A stretch of 64,000 nt of DNA, from the NCBI GenBank assembly GCA_023014365.1, contig JAEBUN010000045.1, forward strand, positions 62,001 through 126,000, written 5' to 3'. Each line of letters starts with the position of its first letter. Positions within the stretch are counted from its first letter, which is position 1. Position numbers and translations under genes: made by a program. Below are positions 12,946 through 24,298 of this stretch, piece after piece. The stretch is from Lepiota brunneoincarnata. Its lineage: Eukaryota; Basidiomycota; Agaricomycetes; Agaricales; Agaricaceae. The notes beneath the pieces were generated by a model that made no database searches, had not been told where the DNA came from, and saw only the letters and a program-made list of their open reading frames with translations.

Positions 12946-13113
12946 GAGGGCGCCAAGGAATGTTCCGAGAAATATCCACATTAAAGTATCACGTGATCCT
13001 GAAAAAATTCCACACACCCAACTCAGCTTCCCTCCTTTGGTTTATCACCTATTCTTGTCGCTTGCGTTGCGACAGAAATCCTCATAAAATCTCACCGTCT
13101 GTACCCCAGACCT
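12946..13113. promoter_or_regulatory. Shared bidirectional promoter region RPC25/RIM2
   Basis: Only 168 bp separate the two start codons of divergent genes, so both core promoters must lie here. I see no strong TATA box. Confidence 0.6.
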
Positions 13114-14280
13114 ATGACCAGTAGCAGCAATGGGTCATCCACCACAGGGCTCCTGCCCGCGAAGTCGTGGCGACATTTCGTCGCTGGCGGGTGAGTAACC
13201 CCATGTCTGGGAAACACCACGCAGGATATTGACTGTCCAACGACTAGTCTTGGAGGAATGTGCGGCGCAATCGTTACAAGTCCTTTTGACGTCGTCAAGA
13301 CGCGTCTACAATCAAGTCTCTTCCGCGAGAGGCACACCGCTGTTGGAGTAATGGCTAATGGCTCCGGAGGCGCAGTTCTCCACGCTCCTAGAGGGGGCGG
13401 ACTGCTATGGAACTTTGTAGAGACAGGACACATATTACGGTGCGCCCAGTGTACTCGGATACACCCTGCGCAGCTTCTTAAACACCTCCCACTTGTCAGT
13501 GATATCTACCGGGACGAATCCCCTCGCGCCTTGTTTAAGGGCCTCGGACCAACATTGGTTGGTGTCATCCCAGCTCGCTCAATTAACTTCTACACGTACG
13601 GAAACGGCAAGATCGTTATCGCGAATTCCTTCAATGACGGCCGAGAGAACTCCCTTGTCCACCTTTCTGCCGCAGCACTCGCGGGGATCGTTACCGGGAC
13701 AGCGACGAATCCCATCTGGGTCGTCAAGACCCGCATGCAACTATCTGCATCGGAGCTCGTTGGGGGCGGCGCTTTGGCACGGCAAGGCGGGATCGGCGGC
13801 AGTTGGAAGTGTATTCAGAAAATTTTCAGGGAGGAGGGTGCCAGAGGGTTCTACAAGGGGTTGACTGCAAGTTATCTCGGTGTGACGGAGGGCACAATAC
13901 AGTGGGTGCTGTATGAGAAATTGAAGAAGCTTACTGCAGACACAGAGAGGGGCGGCGCGGCGGAATGGCTGGGGATGCTTGGGAGTGCTGGGACGGCAAA
14001 ATGTGTTGCTAGTTTGGTCTCATATCCTCATGAGGTGTGTTGATATAGGATCTCAAACGGTACTTCTCCTTATCCTCGTTTTCAGGTGCTACGAACCCGG
14101 CTACGGCAACCGAGCGTGAACGGGGTTATCAAGTACACAGGACTCTGGCAGACACTAAGGCTGATCGCTGCTGAAGAGGGTTTCAAATCGCTATATGGTG
14201 GCCTCAGTGCTCACTTGATGCGAGTCGTGCCTAACGCTGCAGTGATGTTCTTTATTTACGAAGGCATCCTACGGTGGTGA
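13114..14280 (+). CDS. RIM2: Mitochondrial pyrimidine nucleotide carrier, RIM2/SLC25A33-36 type
   Basis: Inner-membrane carrier that imports pyrimidine nucleotides needed for mitochondrial DNA and RNA. Exons 13114-13190, 13248-13439, 13500-14034 and 14086-14280 give one clean frame. Three mitochondrial-carrier repeats are visible with their signatures: SPFDVVKTRLQS, NPIWVVKTRMQL and YPHEVLRTRLRQ. The sequence around GVIPARSINFYTYG and the ending LMRVVPNAAVMFFIYE are typical of the Rim2 branch rather than other SLC25 members. The intron at 13440-13499 is exactly 60 nt, in frame and free of stops, so an intron-retained form would also be open. Its removal joins HILR to DIYRDES as in homologues. 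Confidence 0.95.
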
Positions 14281-14987
14281 TCGGCCCTCTTAGGCTTGTT
14301 GCCCTCCCCACTTCCGACTGCCCCCTATCTCTTCCGTTACTCTCCATGCGCCGAAGCCTGTCCGACTCCACTGGTTGCCGTACCCTTTTCCCACCCACTT
14401 CAGATACAGACACTCCCACATCCGCCTGCTCATTGAATACCCAACCACCAAAACCACTCTCCCACTCAATTGCATTAGTGCTCTCCACCCTCATCCTCAT
14501 CCTCGCCTTACGTAGCTTACCTCCATTACCGATAGACTTGCCCTCAGCTTAATCAGGCTATAAACGGCCTTGAAACACCCACTTTGTATTATACTATTTC
14601 CTCTGTCTACTTTTGCGCTTTCCGCTTTTTATTGCATACATAACTTTTGTTTCAGAGATGTTTTATTGGGAGTCTTGTAGTCGGCTTTATTCTCAGTAGA
14701 TATCTTGATGGAGAGACTTTGATGTGAGGTCACGTGGACAGTCGTTCATCTTAGGTATGGACCTATTTTGGGTACTGGCACAGGAAAATGAGTCTATATA
14801 CAAGTAGAGAAACAACGATCCGTGTACATATATCAGCCATATCCAGAACACCAGTGTGGAGGGCGTTGTACAATTGCGTAGTGATTAATAAATAAACTGA
14901 AACGGAGATCTGAGCGGAAAAGGTCAGGGGGGATGCACTCCGGAGCGCAGGGATGACAACGAGGTGGGGGGAAGGGGGGGAAGGATC
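14281..14987. other. Intergenic, no gene seen
   Basis: 3' flanks of RIM2 (+) and paralogue 4 (-), converging. Pyrimidine-rich RIM2 3' region, then AT-rich DNA; no gene features. Confidence 0.5.
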
Positions 14988-15692
14988 TCAAAAGTCAACG
15001 GCAAGATCTGCTTGCCATACATCATCGCCAATGTGATATAACGCAACGAGCATGATTTTGTCGTATCGTATACCCGTGGAACTGATTTGCCACTGTGGGT
15101 TGGTCGTGGACGTCTTGTTCGCGTCCTATATATATAGTCACAAACATATATATTAAAAAAACTCAGGCCCAAGAGATGAGCGTGTACCCACATCAACAAA
15201 GGACCAGAATTGCATTGCGATATTTGCACCTAGCTGTCCCCGGGACATTGCCGGAGTTGCGGGCACACTATAATTAGCGTTCATGTGCTCGTATCCAATC
15301 CACTGGTGAAAAAAAAAAAAAAGTCAATCTTATGGTTTCGTTCCTTGGGGACAGCCACTAAAACATACCATAACCCGAAGCCTGATCGACTTGATTCCGG
15401 TACTAGCTAGTACCTGGTCATTGGCGCCGGTCACCATTTGCGCCAAGGCATTCTGGGACCTTGTGCTAAAATCCGCAAGGGAAACACCTTGGCCCGTCTG
15501 CCCGATATAGTCAAAGGTAATGGGTGGGCATATAGGTCCCCCTGAGGTTTTACAAACACTCTGTGGGACCCGGCGGCGACGGGAGGACACAAATGGGGCA
15601 GGTCCCGGCATAAGTGCGCCAGAGAGAGTGGAGTAGCCGGAGACTTGGGAGGGAAAGACGGGAATATGGATCGCGTTGTGGTAGGGGGGCAT
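14988..15692 (-). CDS. Unrecognised 190-aa family, paralogue 4
   Basis: Exons 15692-15369 (324 nt), 15302-15192 (111 nt) and 15125-14988 (138 nt) give 190 residues. It starts MPPYHNAIHIPVFPSQ, has SSRRRRVPQ, FDYIGQTGQGVSLADFSTRS, a WIGYEHMN segment and ends WQADLAVDF. By residues it groups with paralogues 2 and 5 but its introns and flanks are its own. A run of about a dozen A residues lies just inside intron 1 and a TATATATATA tract inside intron 2. Intact frame. Function unknown. Confidence 0.86.
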
Positions 15693-17982
15693 GATCTTGA
15701 TCGAGATTTAAGGTTGTTGAGATTGGCTCCTTTGTGTGTGATAGTTCAAAACCTTGCTCTTTGTGCTCAACAACTCGAGAGATGAGACTCGACGATGTTG
15801 TTTGATGTGCTTGGAACTGCGGGTATCCCTCCATCATATATATACTTCGCTTGAGCGTTCCACAAGTTATGTACTATGTTCTTCACGTTCCGTGTTCTGT
15901 GAATGTTGAATAGTGGGAAGGGCAAGGCGTGTATCGCAGCTCGGAGGATGAGCCAAAAGTGAAGGCGGGATGTGATACCGTTCGCGGGTGTGATTGTACC
16001 TTGGGGGTCCAAGTTTTACTTATCACATAACCCCGATGAGCCCATCACATCACCATCAGCACGAAATCAGCAAGTACTTCCGTATTGAGGCTGGATCAAA
16101 AAAGCCCCTTGGCGGTTGGAAGCCGGAAGCAACCTGGTCAAATTGCCGGTGGCAAGGGAAGGGGGGCGGAGATAACACGATTGTGACTGATTTGCGGGTG
16201 GGTTGATTAGTTCTCGGAGAACGTGGATTGGGGGTGGCACACATCAATATACGCGCCCTCTTGCGGATTGAGTGTATACTTCATTGAGCTGTGGGGAGGA
16301 ATTAAACATTAATTTAACACCATAAGATGCTCCTTAGGGTCCATTTCCATATCATCACCGTACAATGGACGGGCTGGTAGAACATTAGCTCAGGTCAACT
16401 ACCTGACGCAAAGTTATACCCGATATACGCAGATGACGACTGAAGAACCAACCAAAAGCTGATGTTCTAGCCGCGACGAAGAGCAGTGGTTATCAACGGA
16501 AACGTGGAATCAATAAGACTCGGAGAGGTGATCAGCCCCAGAGTCCCCCTACTTACCACGAGGTGGATCTGACCCTGAACGGCATCCCACTTCACTTTGT
16601 GATATCACACTGCCCAACCCTCTCTTCACACACACACAACCCCTATCACCTACCATTTCCGGTAAGTGATTTCGTTTGAGGTTCGTCACCTGACATTCTA
16701 GGGGTGTTGGGCGATGTGCACAATGAACTTACAAAGGCGCGTCTGTATCGGAACCAAGGCAAGATCCCAAGGACCAGAGAGCTTGCTAGGCATTCAAGGA
16801 GGGCGAGAGGCCCCACAAGTTACCAGGTTCCCCAGTGCACAAGAGTAGATTTTGTACTTTAAAACCCTAAACGTCTATCAAGAGGTCAAAATATCCCCAC
16901 TACCCCACAGCACTGCACATCTCCATATCCCCCTTCCCAGATCCCCCGGCTACTCATCCCCCTTCCGGTTGAATCCACGCCGGCGGCAAGATGGTCAGTT
17001 GCTATGCTAAAAGCCGCCGGCATTCCAAGTGAAGAATCGGATCTGCGTTTTAGATGGGATAAATCTTGGCAAAATACCTTGACCTGTTCGCTCGAGCGCT
17101 TTGGGTGCAGAAGGTTTGCCAGAGGTAGTTTCAGCATAATGTACCGACGAAAATTGTTGCCTTGGCAGCGGGCACCCAGTAATATATATATATGATCCGT
17201 TTGATATTGAAATACAAACAAAAGTGGTGGGTCCTCGTGGGACTGTCGCTGTATTTGACCAGCCAAGCACATGAATCGCATATATACGAATGGGGATCCC
17301 GAGTCCGATAGGAACCGAATTGGGATTCAGTTTGCCGCCATCGCCTCGAGAACTTATCATCATCAATTATCAACTGGCGTCAATGTAGAAACGAGCAAGT
17401 CGCCTGAGTCATCATTCAGGGAAGGGGAGGGGGGACGGGGCAAAAGAAGCTAATCCAGACGTTGCAGTGGGTAAAAAGGCAGAGAAGAGGTGGAATTTAG
17501 GGAGCAGCGATAGATGCTGGAGATAGAATTGATTTTGGCGGAGGGGGCGCTAGAACACCTCGTTCAGGTCCTTATGGCTGAAGAATAGAAAGTTCGGCCC
17601 TGAATACCCTGATTGAGGGAATGGGGACTACAATGTCGCAGCCTGGAGTACGAGCATTGGTACAACCGACCCCGAGGCGCTTAGCATCAGCCTCGGAAAC
17701 ATGTGATGGGATTGATCCTGGCGCCTATTTTGATTCATGATTTGCGTACCGTCGATCCGGGTTGTCATGTTTGGTAAGCACGGCAAGTACCAGCGAGATT
17801 CATTATTTTGTATATTGGGAAACAAGTACAATTTCCACAGAGTGGCGTGCGTGTAAAGCATAACTGCGTATGAAAGGAGTCCAAATAGAATGCAAAATGC
17901 GTTGTAATATATAGAACAGATGATGCGAGATAGCGTCAAAGCAATTAAGTTAGCAGAAGTGGAGATTGCGCTGACGGGGTTT
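15693..17982. other. Intergenic, no gene seen
   Basis: 2.3 kb between paralogues 4 and 5 with only short frames. Small dinucleotide tracts occur (CACACACACA near 16635, ATATATATAT near 17186). Nothing assignable. Confidence 0.5.
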
Positions 17983-18681
17983 TTAAAAGTCCACGGCAAC
18001 GTCTGCCTGCCAGATATCATCTCCTATGCTATACAAAGCCACCAGGAATATTTTCTCAAATGGAATGCTACTCGTCGTAATCTGCCACTGAGCATTCGTC
18101 GTCGAGCTTTTATGTGCTTGCTATAATTCCGAAGCATGTCAGAACATCAAACGATACCACTACAAAACAAACGAGACTAACCCCGACAAACGACCAAAAT
18201 TGCATCGCAATGTTCGCCCCGAGCTGACCTCGGGACATGGCTGCGCTCGCAGGCATACTCTGCACAAAGTTCAAGTGCTCATATCCAGTCCACTAATTAA
18301 TCCGAACCCCCGAGTCAGTTCGAAATCAAATATCAAAAAAATAAAAATAGAACATACCATGACCCGGAGATGAATCTTGCTGATACCGATTCCACTCAGT
18401 ACCTGATCATTTGCACCGGCGACCATCTGAGCCAGTGCATTCTGCGACCTCGCGCTGAAATCAGCGAGGGAAACACCCTGGCCTGTCTGCCCGATATAAT
18501 CGAAGCCGATGGGTGCACAAATTGGACCACTAGAGGTCTTGGAGACACCCTGGGGAACTCGGCGACGTCGGGGAGAGGCGAATTGGGAGGGTACAGGTGC
18601 GAGGGCACCTGAGAGGGAGGAGTAAGATGAGACCTGAGAGGGGAAGACAGGGGTGTGGATGGGGTTGTGGTAGCGGGACAT
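17983..18681 (-). CDS. Unrecognised 190-aa family, paralogue 5
   Basis: Exons 18681-18358, 18292-18182 and 18120-17983 give 190 residues. Protein and introns are essentially the same as paralogue 2 (7334-8032). The last codons differ: here the ending is GTGGACTTTTAA where paralogue 2 has GTCGATTTCTAG, and everything 3' of that is unrelated. Such a sharp edge fits gene conversion or a duplication breakpoint at the stop codon. Intact frame; function unknown. Confidence 0.87.
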
Positions 18682-19050
18682 TGTTGATCGCAGTTAGGTG
18701 TTTAGACTTTCTGATGGATTGTTGTGTTTTGGATTGCTCGATGTTCGAGAGGCTCGAGGATACTGATGACTTGGATGTAGTTTCGTCCATGATTTATAGA
18801 TGGTCGAGCGTCGTTGTGTTCAGATAGTGTAGAGGAGGACTTCTTCACTTGTGTGCGCACTGTGAGCAGTGGACGAGGGAGGGGCGGGAGTTGTGTATGG
18901 ATAGTGAAGTTCGGTGTGATGTGATTAGTTGTGAGGGCGTTGAGTTGCGTTCCTTCACATGGATTCGAGCCGGGAATTTCCTGAAATGGATTGAGTTATG
19001 GTTGGACGCCGGGTTCAGAGTGATTAGATGACCGGGGGGATAGGGACGGG
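17983..19050 (-). repeat. Inverted duplication block B, right copy
   Basis: Reverse-complement partner of 6965-8032; covers paralogue 5 and about 370 bp of upstream DNA including the CACAAGTGAAGAAG and GGGGGATAGGGACGG patches. Confidence 0.8.
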
Positions 19051-19954
19051 GATGACACGTTTGTGATCTGATTTGAGGTGATAATCACCCGAAGGAAGGT
19101 ACGCCAATATTAATTCTCGCAAGTCAGCCTTCTAATACGTGTACTATGGTCGATAAGGAGACTGATGTTGTTTCTATCACTATGAAGACGTGCAGAGGGG
19201 GGGAACATGATTGTAGGAGAATAATCCGAGTAACTTCCAAGTGCTCGTGTGCCTTGTGTTAGCAGATCGGATATGTCAACTATAACCGATAAAGATATTT
19301 AGGCGTCGTGAAAGGAGGGCCAGTCAGGCCTACAAGGGGCGAATATAGGACTATATATCTTGTACTAGTGATTCATGGGCTGAGGTGATCAATCAAGCTC
19401 AGCCCGAAGCATCCTGTCCCTGTCGATCACACTCCTCGTCCAGGCCACCTGCCGAATGAGGATAATGGACTGTTATGTTCTCGGATTTGCGAGAAGAGTG
19501 ATCAAGTCAGGACTGCGATAACCTTGTCAATAGACGAGTGACACACGACAAAGTCCATCCAATGGATGGAAGCACATCCATTTCCTTCCAAGTCCGACCC
19601 GAAGGCTATCAAGAACACATTACAAGCCTCGGATCTGATGGGGTTGGCATTTAGAGGTGATAGATTGACATTGTGGGCGACCGTCAAGCACATTTGGGAC
19701 CTCGAGGCATGACAATCCCCTGTCCCGGATCAACCCTGTGATATCACAAATGTCGATCCCTTCACAACTCTCTAGTTGGCCGGCTCACTTGCAGAATCGA
19801 ACCACACTCATTGCCATTTCGGGTGTGTGATTAGGCATTAAGCGCCCTACTCCTCATCACTCCAGCAGTCCCTCGTCGAGGATGTGCACAACGAGCAGGG
19901 GGTTGTCGGCACCTTGTGAAATGTTCATGAAGTCCAAAAATCCAAGCAACAGAG
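19051..19954. other. Divergent-promoter spacer, right copy
   Basis: About 0.9 kb between divergent paralogues 5 and 6; unrelated to the spacer at 6246-6964. Only short frames; nothing assignable. Confidence 0.5.
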
Positions 19955-20777
19955 AGCGAGGGAGGTTATTTAACAAAGGATGAGATGAAGGAGGAGGAGA
20001 CAGCAAACCCAGCGAGCTCTCGAGTGCCCTCCAAACCAACAATTCAGACCGACTCTAAAACTCTAAACGTCTATCAAATATCAGAGATGGCCCACTACCA
20101 CAACGCCATTCACACCCCCGTCTTCCCATCCCAGGTCTCCGGCTATTCATCCCTTTCCGGCGCCCTGACTCCGCCTCCTTCCCAATTTGCCAATCCGCGC
20201 CGCCGGCGAGTACCCCAGTGTGCCGTCAAAGCCGCCGGTGCTCCGGTGACCCATCCGATCTCGTTTGACTATATCGGGTATTCGCAACAGGGAGTGTCGA
20301 TTGTGGACTTTAGCGCACGCAGTGCAAGTGCCTTGGCGCAGATGGTTGCCGGGGCGAATGACGCTGTGTTAGCGCATGCTGGTGTTCAGCAGATTAACCT
20401 CCGCATTATGGTGGGTAATTTGAAACCATTCATTTATGAGATGTGTTGCTTAATTCGAGTTTTCTTTTTTAGTGGCCGGGTTATGATCATTTGAACTGGT
20501 CGTTCAGCACTCCTGCGAGTGGGTCGATGACGCGAACTCAGCTCGGTGCGAGCATTGCAATGCATTTCTGGCGGTTCGTCGAGGTTAGTTGTATTTGTGA
20601 AAATTTAAATGAGGATGGGTTTGCTGATGAGATATACAGAAAGCAATCTCTTCGTCAACGACTTGTCCACAATGGAAACTTGGAAGCGGTGCCATTGAGT
20701 TTGACAAAATCATCCTAGTGGCACTATACAGCATTGGCACAGATGTTTGGCAGGCGGATATCGCTGTCGACTTCTGA
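19955..20777 (+). repeat. Inverted duplication block A, right copy
   Basis: Reverse-complement partner of 5430-6245; covers paralogue 6 and about 130 bp upstream of its ATG. Confidence 0.8.
20087..20777 (+). CDS. Unrecognised 190-aa family, paralogue 6
   Basis: Exons 20087-20410, 20473-20583 and 20640-20777 give 190 residues. Near-identical to paralogue 1 but with an intact 3' end (WQADIAVDF, stop TGA at 20775). N-terminus MAHYHNAIHTPVFPSQ, basic NPRRRRVP patch, FDYIGYSQQGVSIVDFSARS core, WPGYDHLNWSF after intron 1. A C-tract (CCACCCCCCCCCC) follows the stop. No signal peptide. Likely functional; role unknown. Confidence 0.87.
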
Positions 20778-21062
20778 ACCCACCCCCCCCCCACACGAAT
20801 CGTTGATTGGTCTACGGATTTCACGCATCACCAAAAAGACTACTCTCTTCTCGCAATCGGGCTTTCTCTCTCTACATTATTGGATTTTCATTGGGTAGCA
20901 TTGTCTCGTGTCACGATCACATTTACGCCTCTACGCCTCTTGCATATGTAAAATACACCATGATACATGTATTTATGTAGCCTTCTATCTGTTATCTTTC
21001 ACTCCTCCGGTAAACAGAGCCGAAATATACCAACTCTTCTCTATAATGACGAGCGCCAACTT

Positions 21063-22858
21063 TCAATTCTTCGTCTCAGTCGACCCCAACTCCTTCTCTA
21101 CTTCCGCACACACTTCCACCCAAATCTCCGCCAGTTTCTCAAAGTCTTCCAGCTAGAAAAAAAAAGTTAATAACTTCCCCCCCACAACCCGGAGCATTAC
21201 CTAACCTCATTATACACTTGCGCACTGCACCTTGTCCACCAACGCCCATTATGATAAAAATGAGCCGAATAAGCGTTCCTCTCGTACAACAACTTGTTCA
21301 TAAACAGCTTATTGACCCTTGGGGAGAACGGGATATTTCCAGGGAACGGAAGTTCGACATTGACCTATTAATACTCATTATTATATCGGGGGGAAACTCC
21401 AGAAAGAGTAGATGTAGCCGTAGAGCGTTACCATGTTCAAGGTGAACTCGCCATTGGGGTCCATTACTCGCGTACCAAATATCTCCGCCATGCGGTTACC
21501 CCCTTCGAGAGCGAGGTTATGACAGTAATCGAATATTTTTGCTTCGCCTCCGATCCATTGGCGGAACTCGAGTGCTGAGGAGGGTAGCAATTGGATCAGT
21601 CTTTGGTTTGAACGAAGAGGGAACGGGCATTTTTTTTTACCTGCGCCTACAGTGAGGTACGGGATCCAGTCGATGGTTCCATTCCCTGAAGCATGGTGAC
21701 GAATATAAACCGATGGAATGTAGGAGCATAGTGGGGGTAAAAGCTTGCTTACAATTCCATTGCTCGATGAAATCTTCTAAAGTCCGATTCTCGAGTGGTT
21801 TGTAAGCGTGAGAGGTTGGAAGAGCGGTTTTAATAATGTTACGATTACTACGTAACTTGATCAGACAACACCCACTTGGGATGGCATAATGGTTCCTAGC
21901 AACCGTGAAAGATGTGGGCGTACCGTTCAGGAATATACAAGATGGCAACAGATCGCTTCGAGTGTAGCCATTTGTGACAATTCTATAATAACAGCACTAA
22001 TGTGTGGTTGATCAGGGGGGGATCCACTGTGCTGCGCACCGAAACCCAGAAATCAGGAGCAGCCTCAGTCAAGTTAATCTTTTGCTCTTGACCGATTGAG
22101 TGTGCAGCGTCAACCACGCTCCATACACCCTCTTCTTTGCATATTTTGACCATTTCTTTCCATGGTAGGAGTGCACCCGGGTTCGAGATGATGCTATCGA
22201 TGAGCGCGACACGTTTATTGCCCTGAACCTTCGGAAGGGACTTGATGTGATCTCGGAATTGATCGATGATTTGGTGGGGCGTTGTGGGGAACCTGAGATC
22301 AATCTGGGAAACGGTGGGATGGGGTGGAATATTCCCAATACTGTGGGCCGTTTGGTAGATAGACTTGTAGGATGTGTTGACTAACCCGCGGAAATCAAAA
22401 GAAAAGACCACCGAAATTCATCATGGAACTCACAGCAAATGATGACATCATCTGCCTCCCATTCAAAATTCCTCATGACTGTATTGATCCCAGTAGAGGC
22501 ATTTGGTACTAGCACGACCTCATCTCGCTTCGCCCCGACGAATTGTGACAATTTCTCCCGCACATCGTTTAGGTACTGCATGTAAGTAAACCTTAGGAAC
22601 TTGTCCGGCATGGCTTCAAGCTTGAACGTGAGGTCTCGAGCGGCTTTGTGAACGACATACGGCGCTGAGCCGTATGATCCTGTGTGTGATCATCGATGTG
22701 CATCAAAACCCACAAAAGCTGCGCTCGGCTAAAACTGACACCAACGCACCGTGATTAAGATTGATGTAGCCTGAATCTAGAGGAAAGTACTTCAGAAGTC
22801 CATGGCCAAAGGATGGTGGTCCTTGTCTGTACAAATCACTTGGACTGACGTTCTCCAT
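21063..22858 (-). CDS. PLP-dependent aminotransferase class V-like enzyme (Egt2/isopenicillin N epimerase-like)
   Basis: Start ATG at 22858; introns after NLNHG, after IIC, after FWVS and near the C-terminus; the stop is at 21063-21065. Family marks: an N-terminal GYINLNHGSYGSAP loop, LVPNASTGINTV for cofactor phosphate binding, the SIISNPGALLPW and VVDAAHSIGQ region with the cofactor-binding Asp, and SNCHKWLHSKRS carrying the Schiff-base lysine. Fungal relatives include the hercynylcysteine sulfoxide lyase of ergothioneine synthesis (Egt2) and isopenicillin-N-epimerase-like proteins; the sequence alone does not decide the substrate. Length of about 420-450 aa is normal. Frame is clean once introns are removed. 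Likely cytosolic. Confidence 0.85.
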
Positions 22859-24130
22859 CGAAAGAGTGGGAGTGTGGGCTGAAGGCAAAAGCTGTTAAAC
22901 GCCCGTGATTCCCTCTTCGAGACCTGCTGCGGCCCGATAAGGTATAAATAGAACCCGAGTCCCGTCGCTGGGACTCCGGATATGTGGTTGAGGTGTGCAC
23001 GTACGGCGTTTATAGATGACTCATCGAGTCAGAGATAGGAATCTGACTCAAGTTATGAGCGTAGTGAGACACTTGCCCCACTGTTGGGTTTACGATGGGA
23101 AGGTAAAAGGGGCTGTTCCCTACTAGGCTGTGGGATTAGCTCGTTGGGATCGGCGGAGGCAACTGCCGCTTGGGGAGCGATTTACCGTGCCGACACCACC
23201 CCTACCTGTGTACGCCTCGGACACTTTAATGGCCGTACATCAGACACGGAGAGAACTACTGCAACCCTTAGGCCACTCGCGTCCCACTGCTAAGCGCTTT
23301 TCCTAGCGACCTTGTAATGGGAGATGAATGTGGATAAGTGTGTTTGAGCATTCAAGGATTGATTGACGAGCTCTCCACACTTAACAGGAGGATGAAGGAT
23401 GGAGATGAGATGATATATAGACTCTATGCTCTGCGATACCGCGTCACGATGTCCAGGGATGTTCAAGATGATCAGGAGGAAGCGCGCTAAAATACAAGGC
23501 CATCCAGTATTGGAACAACCTCCGGGGTTTTTTTCTGACTCTCTAGAAGTCTGATGCGGACCGTGTCTTGTACTCCAAGTTCTCATGACCCATCGCCTTC
23601 TTTCCGAAATGACCAGCAGTTTTACCATGAAAAATGTGAGCGCCAAACACTAAGCACTGAGGCAGGCACAGGATGCAGTGTTGGTTCGCCCATATGGGTA
23701 CAGATCGGTTGGTGCCTAACAATTCTCGGTGAAACAGCCCACGTATCGACTGTATCAACTCTGCTCTGTAAAATTTAAGAGATGGGGTGCACACGAAGAG
23801 CAACCGATTACAACTGGCACACTAATAGTTTGAAATTTATTAGGTCGGGTCCGGGCCTGATCGGCGGGGATGCGGTAGTTGAACAAGAGCCAGGGAAAGC
23901 TTCACTCAACTTTCACCAGTAAATACACATTCAAACGGGTTTGAAGCTCCAACTCCAAGGGTTGGTTGGCTGCCCATGTGTGAGGGTGGGGCATGTGGCG
24001 GCAGTGAGGATGTGTGTGACATGGACACCTGGCAACGATGATGTGACATGTCACTTGCTATTGTGGTCCCGGCAAGTGCAATTGTTCCCTCAACGGGTAG
24101 GCTGCGACCCTTTGTTTTATAGTCTATTGT
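22859..24130. other. Intergenic; one doubtful exon
   Basis: Spacer between the PLP enzyme and the 441-aa gene. A minus-strand frame at 23290-23646 has protein-like composition in its second half but no partner exon or known motif, so I leave it uncalled. A TATAAATAG-like motif upstream of the PLP enzyme start is at about 22942 (on the + strand). Confidence 0.4.
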
Positions 24131-24298
24131 TCAAATATATATCCACCCCGTTTGGCGTGCGTTCCTCGTGTGCCCCCTAAAAGGTTCAACTACTTTACAC
24201 CCACAACCCCCTTTTCAATTTCTACTCCCCTCCCCCTCTCCTCCCCCTTTATCTTTCACTCTCTCTTTTTTTTTTGTCAAAGGCGCCTAGGACGCTCT
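24131..24298 (+). promoter_or_regulatory. TATA-like box and CT-rich tract upstream of the 441-aa gene
   Basis: AAATATATATCC at about 24133 is followed by a strongly pyrimidine-rich stretch (24185-24275) ending in T9. A CT-rich leader just before the start is common in fungal genes. Confidence 0.5.

Noticed and set aside
21839..21866. Very short (about 24 nt) intron in the PLP enzyme near 21850
   Set aside because: The sequence reads through in frame without it, and introns that short are not seen elsewhere here.
21063..22858. Calling the PLP enzyme specifically EGT2
   Set aside because: The fold and lysine motif fit, but isopenicillin-N-epimerase-like relatives share them; sequence alone does not decide.
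23290..23646. Possible exon on the minus strand
   Set aside because: Protein-like in part but no partner exon, start, or known family.
24152..24298. Longer N-terminus for the 441-aa gene
   Set aside because: The added residues only translate the CT-rich promoter tract, contain no motif, and the first codon there is not an ATG in a good setting.
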